Source: Mesostigma viride
Taxonomy: Eukaryota > Streptophyta > Mesostigmatophyceae > Mesostigmatales > Mesostigmataceae
Assembly: GCA_009746045.1 (NCBI GenBank)
Contig: RPFO01000082.1
Coordinates: 1,852,841-1,916,840, forward strand
Direction of reading: 5' to 3'
Length of the DNA stretch: 64,000 nucleotides
Shown here: positions 55,077 through 61,958 of the stretch, piece after piece
How positions within the stretch are numbered: the first letter of the stretch is position 1
How the letters are laid out: each line of letters begins with the position of its first letter
Notes under the pieces: model-generated
Told to the model about the DNA's origin: nothing
Database searches by the model: none
Seen by the model: only the letters and a program-made list of their open reading frames with translations
Program-made: the position numbers and the translations under genes

Positions 55077-55844
55077 TTACTTATCCGCTCCCTGCAGGAA
55101 AGGAGCGATTTCATCCATCGACAGGCCAGACAACGACGTGATCGAATAATCCTTCTCATCGCCCCACCACGAGGGTTTATACCTATCAAGAAACGCGTGC
55201 ATGTCCGCCTTCGAAATTTCCAAGTAACCACCGCCACGGCTGTTGCCCTTCGCCCCTTTGGCAGAAATTCCCAGAGTCGGGCTTAACAACCTGTTGACGA
55301 GCCCGCTACACTGTGCAAAAGACAAACTACCAGCCTCGCCTGCTCGCCGTTGGTATCCAAATGTTGAGCGCATGAACCAGGCCTTGTCGGCAATTTCGCT
55401 ATCAATTTTATTCCCTAGTGCAATCGTCTCGTCGCGCGTCAACTTCATTGTGAGATTGGACGGATCAGCCGTCGTGATGAAGTCGATGATAGGCGTCCCT
55501 TCTAGTAGCTTGAGCGTAATGGCCAGAGACTGTGCTAGTCCAAAACGAGAATACGCCTTCAAATCAAACAAGGACTCTGACTTCTGCAGAATCAACAGAT
55601 TGTCTCTGAAATGCTCCTTGGTTCCTAGTCCCGTCAACTTCGAATATTGCCGAATGCCAGCGTACGCCTTCCTCCCCATCTCCTTGTCCAGAATTTGAGG
55701 GAGCTCGTCGTCGATGAGATCATACGGAATCATGTACAACCGGTGAACCAGTTCGTACACCGCCTTCAGACGCATTTCGTACGGTGAAAGTGGAACCGTG
55801 CCGCCGATTCTCCCCTCTAGATCCTTGTACTCCTCCTCGCTCAT
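55077..55844 (-). CDS. Viral protein of unknown function, or C-terminal part of the helicase
   Basis: The frame is open from 56,039, but the part before about 55,890 overlaps the helicase frame and is unlikely to be coding. The Met at 55,844 gives 255 residues starting MSEEEYKDLEGRIGG. It is mainly helical with a Lys/Trp-rich end (RYKPSWWGDEKDY). The helicase frame stops at 55,877, just after a G6 run (55,891-55,896) where a 1-nt change would carry the helicase on into this frame. So it is either a separate gene following closely or the helicase C-terminal domain. No family recognised. Confidence 0.6.
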   Translation of the reverse strand: MSEEEYKDLEGRIGGTVPLSPYEMRLKAVYELVHRLYMIPYDLIDDELPQILDKEMGRKAYAGIRQYSKLTGLGTKEHFRDNLLILQKSESLFDLKAYSRFGLAQSLAITLKLLEGTPIIDFITTADPSNLTMKLTRDETIALGNKIDSEIADKAWFMRSTFGYQRRAGEAGSLSFAQCSGLVNRLLSPTLGISAKGAKGNSRGGGYLEISKADMHAFLDRYKPSWWGDEKDYSITSLSGLSMDEIAPFLQGADK

Positions 55845-55876
55845 AAGCACCACCTCCCTGTCCTTGTCTGGATCTT

Positions 55877-56920
55877 CTAGTACCGGAAGCGGGGGGCGTC
55901 GATGTCCCCCAACTCCTCCACTGCCGACACCTCCACGCCGTAGTCCTCCGTCAGTATCTTGATGAGATTTCCCTTGTAGTGGGACCTCGACACCGCGAGA
56001 TCTTGCTGGTTCCGGCAGAAGAGACGGAATTTGGGGCAATTTCTGTCATAGATACGCGACTTGTCCGCGCTCCAGTCGCAGACTACGTCGGCGTTGTCGA
56101 ACAGCAGCTGGATGAGCGCAGTGTCCCCCGCGATCATGTTCTCGACGATCGTACCGTAGTCCGTTGGAGGCCTGTCAAGAAGCGAAGTCGTGTCTCGATA
56201 GAAGATGACCATCTCTCCCTTGACTAAGTGGCGCACCCTGAAAATTTGCTGGAGGGTTGTCGTGTAGCTCGCGTAGTGGTCCCCGTTGATGAAGAGTCCC
56301 ACCATGCTGTCGAACGTGTGCTCCGTGTAGCTGACTCCAACCGTGATCGTGGGGCTGAAGATCAAAAAGTCCAAGTCAGCCCACGCAGCATTCGCGCCAA
56401 ACTCCAGATCCTCCTTGCTCGTCAGACTAGTGTAGAGACGCCCGTTCTTGCGCTTGTCGATGAAGGGTTTGAGTGCCTCATACGCCATGGCGGCCTCTTT
56501 TTTGCCAGACATTGGGCAGAAAATCCTCTCTCCGGCCTCTATCCTCCTCTCACACTCAGTAACAAACCTGTCCACGCAGACCTTTCGCCAGTTCTTTTCT
56601 GATGTCACATCCACCCATCGCAGAGTCCTGTTGGTAGGGCGCCGGAAGGTGTTGCAATCCACCTCCATAGTATCCGCCGCGCGATAGGCCGCTATGAACT
56701 CGTATACCTTTCGAGTAACGGTAGCGTCTAGCGCAATCACGACCTTGGACATCTCAATGAGCCTGATGAACTTCCTCAACACCTCGCGCGGTTTCACGTG
56801 GCGCTGCGAAATCGCGGTGAGGGTGTTATATATTTCGTCTAGGATGAGGAGATCGAACGGTTGGTCTGTGACGCGCAAGATGCTGTTAAGAACGACCAGC
56901 ACCCTGTCATCAGACATCAT
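55877..56920 (-). CDS. UL9/OBP-like superfamily 2 helicase, C-terminal part
   Basis: 347 codons. LLILDEIYN at residues 24-32 is helicase motif II (DEIY box), VVIALDATV at 60-68 is motif III-like, FSPTITVGVSY a motif V-like stretch, and QQIFRVRHL motif VI. The Walker A motif is missing here but present at the end of the upstream frame, which overlaps this one by four bases (ATGA) in the -1 phase. Herpesvirus origin-binding proteins and their relatives in large DNA viruses share these motifs. It would unwind DNA for element replication. Probably the second half of one helicase-primase, split by an indel or joined by frameshifting. Confidence 0.85.
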   Translation of the reverse strand: MMSDDRVLVVLNSILRVTDQPFDLLILDEIYNTLTAISQRHVKPREVLRKFIRLIEMSKVVIALDATVTRKVYEFIAAYRAADTMEVDCNTFRRPTNRTLRWVDVTSEKNWRKVCVDRFVTECERRIEAGERIFCPMSGKKEAAMAYEALKPFIDKRKNGRLYTSLTSKEDLEFGANAAWADLDFLIFSPTITVGVSYTEHTFDSMVGLFINGDHYASYTTTLQQIFRVRHLVKGEMVIFYRDTTSLLDRPPTDYGTIVENMIAGDTALIQLLFDNADVVCDWSADKSRIYDRNCPKFRLFCRNQQDLAVSRSHYKGNLIKILTEDYGVEVSAVEELGDIDAPRFRY

Positions 56921-58503
56921 TCCCTTCGACCGCTGAGGTAGTGACGGAAATTCGGGTCATTGGACAAGATATGGAACGCGTTGTCCTCCCATGCAATCGT
57001 CCTCCCGCGCTCGCCAAGAGACTTGTAGTTGCGATCCTCCTCCTTGGACAGGCTGATGTTAGCCACCATGCAGCACACGCGGATACCTGGATCCCTCCTC
57101 ACCGCCTCGTTGACGAGTTCACGAATCCTCTCAGATTTACCTGTCCCGCAGTTGGACTGGACGAGGATGGTGCTCTTGTGCGGGCCTCTAAATAGCGCAT
57201 CCCAGCTGAAAGGCCTGATTTTCTCGGACGAGTACGTGTGAGTGAACGGCACTTTGTCCGAGTCCGCGAGCTTCATCACGGGCGGGGAGATCTCGATGAA
57301 TCGGTGCTGTGAGTCCTGGTGGCATCTGTACTGTACAGCGCCATTAGGGAGTAGCAGGTTATAAGGCCCGTTGTTGTCGTGTATCTTGAGGCAGATCCTG
57401 CATAACGGATCCACAGAGTCGACGGAGTACTTGACGAACGTTGCGACACCTCGATCGGATTCTTTACAGGTTGTGCGCATATACTTGCATCCAGGCGAAA
57501 ACTTTTTCATTGCTTCGATGGATGGCGAGATGTCCAGGCCCCGAGGTGGTGGGATAGTCTTCCCATACCCTCGAAACACTGTATGGCTCGTTTCGGATAG
57601 TTCCGCATCATCGACATGGGGGAGCCGGGTCAGTCCCTCTTCGTTGAAGACAGTCACCAAATATTCGCCGACGTCGGAACTACCCCCTGGGACTGGGCGG
57701 AGGTACGCGTCCTCGCCGCTGTCTCCGCGCTTCTTCATCCCTATCATGCGAAAGGCCCGGTACCTCGAATAGATCATTCTATCGTAGCAAAACTTGATGT
57801 CGTGTTTAGGCGCCCAAACGCCAGTTGTTTTCTCCACAATCGGGTTCCCGTTCGCGTGCATGTCCTCCCAATCCTCTTTCGAGTGCTGGGACTTGACGAG
57901 TCTCTGGCACACCTCAGACTGATATCCTGAAGATAAATCCATCGCGCACTGAAGAAGAAACGACTGAAAAAGCTCTCCCATCTTGACACGATCCTCCATT
58001 GTCGGGATGTAGATCGTCGGCACCGTGACATGAACAGAGTTCTTGAAAATGCCGCTCCTGACGCGATGGCCAATAAGGACCCGCATATCTCGCTCTTCCT
58101 CGACATTTATCTCGTACACGTCGTTGAAGAACATGGATATGGCCGCTTTTGCGTACTTCTCCAGCTGGTAGTCGATGGGTTCTTCCGTTTCCCAGTCAAA
58201 ATCGAAATATGGGACGACGCTCACGTCGGGGGATAGAATTTCTAGCAAATGCGGATCGCTTGTTGATAACTCCGCATGGGTCTTGATCAAGTCCTCCCTG
58301 CACCCGAAAGCGGCATACATGTTCGTTTTTTTGTACGTGTTCAGCGCCATGATGTACTTCATCCCACGAGAGCGACCATACGCCTCCGAAGCGTCTTGGG
58401 GTTTTTCCTCTTCGTACGAGTACATCACCCCTGGCGTCCGAGCAAAGAAAGGCGTATCTTTCGACGCGAACCACAGAGGAACAAATTCCGCGGCGGTCGA
58501 CAT
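56917..58503 (-). CDS. PrimPol (AEP primase) with helicase N-terminus
   Basis: Preferred start at 58,503 (528 codons); the frame is open to a Met at 58,659, but that stretch spans a promoter-like palindrome. Numbered from 58,659: primase motif I YFDFDWE at 151-157, motif II NSVHV at 207-211, motif III DRMIYSRYRAFRM at 293-305, a zinc site with Cys 420, 423, His 427 and Cys 446, then a helicase Walker A SNCGTGKS at 502-509. This order, archaeo-eukaryotic primase then UL9-like helicase, is known from large eukaryotic DNA viruses. It would prime and unwind DNA at the element's origin. The frame ends right after the first helicase motifs. Confidence 0.88.
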   Translation of the reverse strand: MSTAAEFVPLWFASKDTPFFARTPGVMYSYEEEKPQDASEAYGRSRGMKYIMALNTYKKTNMYAAFGCREDLIKTHAELSTSDPHLLEILSPDVSVVPYFDFDWETEEPIDYQLEKYAKAAISMFFNDVYEINVEEERDMRVLIGHRVRSGIFKNSVHVTVPTIYIPTMEDRVKMGELFQSFLLQCAMDLSSGYQSEVCQRLVKSQHSKEDWEDMHANGNPIVEKTTGVWAPKHDIKFCYDRMIYSRYRAFRMIGMKKRGDSGEDAYLRPVPGGSSDVGEYLVTVFNEEGLTRLPHVDDAELSETSHTVFRGYGKTIPPPRGLDISPSIEAMKKFSPGCKYMRTTCKESDRGVATFVKYSVDSVDPLCRICLKIHDNNGPYNLLLPNGAVQYRCHQDSQHRFIEISPPVMKLADSDKVPFTHTYSSEKIRPFSWDALFRGPHKSTILVQSNCGTGKSERIRELVNEAVRRDPGIRVCCMVANISLSKEEDRNYKSLGERGRTIAWEDNAFHILSNDPNFRHYLSGRRE

Positions 58504-58857
58504 CTTAGAGGTTGTGTGAGCGCAAGAGTGTGGATTGTCGTGGGAGAGTCCGCCTTTATTCCCGTGGGAGATCTCCCACGAGGAATCGAATCGTGTCGGC
58601 TTGTCGGTTACGTCGTGTCGGTCGACCGTGTCGTCATGCAGGTTGAAGTTCGAGACCATTCTGGAAGGTTGTATACCGTATGCTTAGAAAAAAAAAGTTT
58701 CGATTAAAAAATTTCAGTTCGTTTAAAAACCACATAAACCCTCGAACCTCGACCCTCAAGAAAAATGGTCCCATGGAACTTTTTTATTTCCTGTATAATG
58801 CATGCGGTTTAGGATATCATTTTCGACATTCATGAAAATTTCCCACGGGAAAACTGT
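58504..58857. promoter_or_regulatory. Spacer with palindrome, upstream of the primase gene
   Basis: CGTGGGAGATCTCCCACG at about 58,563-58,580 is a perfect 18-bp palindrome. Parts of it recur as TCGTGGGAGAGT at about 58,539 and as TTCCCACGGGAA at about 58,841. The rest is A/T-rich. It is a candidate promoter or origin; role unproven. Confidence 0.5.
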
Positions 58858-60141
58858 CTACTTTTTCCTCGGCCTCAGCCGACGTCCGCCAGTCTCGCCG
58901 CCCTGAGGAGAGGGGCCCCCCGCCTGCCGCTCGTAAACGGCTCCTGTAAGTACGTCGTGCCCCATCAAGTCACCAGCCCATTTTCGCTTTTTCCACGAAG
59001 CGCCCTTCAGGAAACGGGTGATGTACGCCTGCCTCGTTGCATCAATGCCGTGGTAGATGCGGTTGTACTTCGCAGAATAATACTCGTGCTTCATGTATTC
59101 GCCTGGATTTTTTGGGTCCTCGAACACGTACTTCTGATGAGCTCGAGCCTGCAACGCGTTAATCAGCTTCTTGTACCCGTCTGGAATTTGGTAGTCGTAC
59201 GTGCCGTACGTCTCTGCCGTCTTAAAACGTTGAATTATCATGCGGCGCTCGCTCGGAATGTATCCGTTCTCGTGTGGCTCGAGCTCGCTGATAGAACTGA
59301 CAACGCGCATTTTGTCGTGGTCGTACCTGGTTGGTGGCAGTTTCTCGCCGGACAGGTAAATAAGACCCATCAAAGCGGCGTCAGACGTAGGGTCCTTTTT
59401 GTACTCGGCGGCGGCGATCCGCTGGAGCTGCTCGTACGTATACCTCAGTGGCTTGCTCTCGGCCCTGTCGAATTTCCTGTCGAGGTCGCCGACCTTCAGC
59501 TCATTGACTCGAGCAGCGTACGCGTCCGTCACGTCGCGTGGGAGCCTCTTTTCAGGTGGCATCATTCGATTCACCCCGTTTATCACTCCGAGCAAGTTCT
59601 TCTCGTTCTCCCTCCACGCATCCTCTTTCGAGTGTGCGAGCTTGCGTTTGGGTTCCGAGGTTTCGTGGACGACGCGCAGGACACGGGCGGTGTCGGCGAG
59701 GCAGTCGACTGATTCGTCCTGCGAGCACCCCAGCCTGTCGAGGAGAACTCGGAGCCTGCCGATGTACCCCTTCGCGGTTTTGCGCGTCGCCCCGCGCTCT
59801 CTCGAGGGCCTGCCAGGCTCGTGATGCTCTGGCCGGGCATCCGCTGCGGCGACGGCCTCGTCGAAGGTCCAGTATCGTCCATCAGTAGGTCGCGCAGGCG
59901 GTTCCTCGTGGTGCGGTGGCTCCGGCGAGGGTGGAGAGGTCGCCTGCAAGCCGATTTTTTCAGCGCACTCGGGGTTATTTGCGATCCATCGGTCACTGGG
60001 ATTCCAGACGCCCTTCTTGACCTTGCTTTTCGCCGAGATGCAGTTCGTCTGGTCGCGGGCGATTGCTCGCCTCTTCGCCTGGGCCCGTCGCCATTGCTCG
60101 CGACGCTCCTCTACGGTCACCGTCATCTGATGACTGAACAT
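58858..60141 (-). CDS. Tyrosine recombinase/integrase
   Basis: 427 codons. The N-terminal third is basic and helical. The catalytic domain shows Arg at about 272 (LPPTRYDH), Lys at about 307 (RFKTAET), DATRQAY with Arg at about 370 in place of the usual HxxR, LMGHD with His at about 395, and the Tyr nucleophile at about 403 (GAVYERQ). The C-terminus is Arg/Lys-rich. Tyrosine recombinases insert and excise circular DNA at short matching sites; several polinton-like viruses use one instead of a retrovirus-type integrase. An alternative start is five codons in. It overlaps the next upstream gene by 149 nt. Confidence 0.87.
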   Translation of the reverse strand: MFSHQMTVTVEERREQWRRAQAKRRAIARDQTNCISAKSKVKKGVWNPSDRWIANNPECAEKIGLQATSPPSPEPPHHEEPPARPTDGRYWTFDEAVAAADARPEHHEPGRPSRERGATRKTAKGYIGRLRVLLDRLGCSQDESVDCLADTARVLRVVHETSEPKRKLAHSKEDAWRENEKNLLGVINGVNRMMPPEKRLPRDVTDAYAARVNELKVGDLDRKFDRAESKPLRYTYEQLQRIAAAEYKKDPTSDAALMGLIYLSGEKLPPTRYDHDKMRVVSSISELEPHENGYIPSERRMIIQRFKTAETYGTYDYQIPDGYKKLINALQARAHQKYVFEDPKNPGEYMKHEYYSAKYNRIYHGIDATRQAYITRFLKGASWKKRKWAGDLMGHDVLTGAVYERQAGGPSPQGGETGGRRLRPRKK

Positions 60142-60487
60142 GAGACAATTTTTTGGCTCGAGGCTTTTTATACCCTACGGGGTGGATCCTTGGGCGCCCT
60201 CGAGGCCGTTTCGGTTCGTGTCGTTTTTCCGTTTTGGAGGGTGAGCGCCCACGTGGACGCCTGCGATCGCCCACCAAGGCGAGGATGGCCAATCGGATTT
60301 CGGGGCTCATGTCGTGACAGGTGGACGGAATCGTGTCGTTGTGGCCTGCTTCTTGAAGGATCCTGACGACACGTTCTAGAGTTTTCTGCCCCAGTCGAGA
60401 ACCCGAACAATATCGGAGGAGTGCTTGGGTGTCCAACACGTACTCCTTCTCGGCGCCTGCGTATCGTTTGATGGACGGAATATCCAT
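59993..60487 (-). CDS. Small AT-hook protein of the viral element
   Basis: 164 codons, starting MDIPSIKRYAGAEKEY. A helical N-terminal half is followed by KRPRGRPRIHP, a classical AT-hook that binds the minor groove of AT-rich DNA, and a hydrophilic tail. The last 50 residues lie over the start of the recombinase gene in another frame, so the real end could be earlier only if the sequence has an error. The clean start and the AT-hook support it as a gene. No further homology recognised. Confidence 0.6.
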   Translation of the reverse strand: MDIPSIKRYAGAEKEYVLDTQALLRYCSGSRLGQKTLERVVRILQEAGHNDTIPSTCHDMSPEIRLAILALVGDRRRPRGRSPSKTEKRHEPKRPRGRPRIHPVGYKKPRAKKLSHVQSSDDGDRRGASRAMATGPGEEASNRPRPDELHLGEKQGQEGRLESQ

Positions 60488-60509
60488 AGTATATCATGTT
60501 CAGAGAAAA

Positions 60510-61394
60510 TTATTTTATCGAGAGAAATGTATTGAAGTTTCGACGAAACATTTTTTTCGGGTCGCGCTGGTCGAAGTCGACAGCGAAGAAGTCGTGAGGA
60601 TCGTCCTTGACGGCGTGGTCCCATAGCGCGAGAAACTCGTCCGGCGCCACAGCCCCCGCGCTCTCTTCCGCGATCTGTCGCGCGGCTCGATGGTCCTTCG
60701 TTCTGAACAGCGCAAGAAACGATATATTCGCTCGCACTGCTCGTGGTACGCCACCGCTCGTGTACGCCTGTGTCAGGAAAATCATGCTCGTGAGGAAGTG
60801 TCTGTGTTTGAACGCGAAAGCCGCAACAGCGTTTTTGCTAGAGCTCTGATAGAGGGCACTGCCTTGCATGTCGTCTATCAGAATGAGCGACGAAGGAGGA
60901 CCGTGCTCGAACCTTGTCGCAGGTTTATCCCAGTTCATTGCATCAAGGCGTAGGTACATGGAGAGGTCCATGAGTTCTGCGTTTTTATTCCCGTCCACGT
61001 ATTCGCGTTTAAACGTTTCCCACACCTTGAGATCGTCTTTGTACCTCTCGTATTCGTGGAGGTCAGACTTTATATGATCTATCATCCCATCGAATGCCAG
61101 GTTAGAGTAGACTTCCATCGTCATAGCTGGTTCCGGGAGCTCCTTGTATTTTGGCTCCGTGTGGGCACTCCCTGAAATGAGGTACAGCTTGTCGAATGAG
61201 TTGTTAGCAAAGTAAGCCTTCGCCATGTTGACTGCCGATGTAGTTTTCCCAGACCGTCGAGCTCCGCAGAAGTTTGCGATGAAATGAAGACTCGGCATAT
61301 TCGGTGGAGCAGGACGCTGTGGGGCGTATCGTTGCTTTATGTCTTTGTTCTCAAGTGAATGAATTCGTCGCTCTTCGATGATAGCCATTATCAT
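60510..61394 (-). CDS. A32-like (FtsK/HerA superfamily) genome packaging ATPase
   Basis: 294 codons. Walker A GARRSGKT at residues 44-51, Walker B LILIDD at 170-175, and a sensor-like MIFLTQA at 204-210 are in the order and spacing of the A32-type packaging ATPases of nucleocytoplasmic viruses, polintons, virophages and polinton-like viruses. It would pump the genome into the capsid. The frame is intact. It lies 12 bp after the next upstream gene's stop and 22 bp before the start of the following gene, typical viral packing. Confidence 0.9.
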   Translation of the reverse strand: MIMAIIEERRIHSLENKDIKQRYAPQRPAPPNMPSLHFIANFCGARRSGKTTSAVNMAKAYFANNSFDKLYLISGSAHTEPKYKELPEPAMTMEVYSNLAFDGMIDHIKSDLHEYERYKDDLKVWETFKREYVDGNKNAELMDLSMYLRLDAMNWDKPATRFEHGPPSSLILIDDMQGSALYQSSSKNAVAAFAFKHRHFLTSMIFLTQAYTSGGVPRAVRANISFLALFRTKDHRAARQIAEESAGAVAPDEFLALWDHAVKDDPHDFFAVDFDQRDPKKMFRRNFNTFLSIK

Positions 61395-61406
61395 TCTGAA
61401 GACATT

Positions 61407-61934
61407 TTAATCGTCCAGACTAGCAAGGAGAGACGCGCGGATGGCGGCCATGCGCATCTCGTATGGCGTCATCGCGACAGGTGGCGGTGGTGGAGGTGGG
61501 AGCTGTCGGGTCTTGATCGGGGGTGGCGGAGAGTCCGGCTCTGTCTCCTTGGGCTTTCGACCCCGTCTTGGTTTTGGCGTGTCGGCGGGGGTTGAGGCGA
61601 CGGAATCTTCAGCGAGAAGGCGTTCAATCCGCGATTTGTTGCGGGCTTCTTGCAGCTCGAGTTCGACTAGCCTTTGCCGCTGAATCTCCAATTCCTTTGC
61701 AAGGACCTTTCGTTTCGTTATCTCTGCCTCCTTTTCTTCGTTTCGTCTCTTCTCCCTCTCGGCTTTTGCGCGTTGCTGGTAAACCCTCATTTTGTCGCGA
61801 AGGGCTTTTTTCTGTTCATCATTCAGCGGTTGTCCCTTTCGAATTGTCTTGACCAGGTCAACCTGCTCTTCCCGCGTCTCGGCGAAGGTTTCGTCTTGGT
61901 AGCTCGTTGGGGTCTCTGAAGCCTCAGAGGCCAT
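61407..61934 (-). CDS. Coiled-coil, Pro-rich viral protein of unknown function
   Basis: 175 codons. Residues about 25-105 form one long charged helix (KMRVYQQRAKAEREKRRNEE...), likely a coiled coil. Then comes an AT-hook-like PKPRRGRKPKE, two Pro runs (SPPPP and PPPPPPP) and a helical end YEMRMAAIRASLL. The phrase PYEMR is shared with the C-terminal viral protein at 55,077-55,844 (SPYEMRLKAVYEL). No family recognised; a scaffold or minor virion protein is possible. Confidence 0.7.
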   Translation of the reverse strand: MASEASETPTSYQDETFAETREEQVDLVKTIRKGQPLNDEQKKALRDKMRVYQQRAKAEREKRRNEEKEAEITKRKVLAKELEIQRQRLVELELQEARNKSRIERLLAEDSVASTPADTPKPRRGRKPKETEPDSPPPPIKTRQLPPPPPPPVAMTPYEMRMAAIRASLLASLDD

Positions 61935-61958
61935 GTTTATATTCTAGGTAGATAATAA
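61935..61958. promoter_or_regulatory. 24-bp divergent intergenic region in the viral element
   Basis: Only 24 bp separate the start codons of the minus-strand coiled-coil gene and the plus-strand large gene. It contains TTTATATTCTAGG and GATAATAAA, TATA-like in both directions. The viral strand switch occurs here. Confidence 0.55.
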
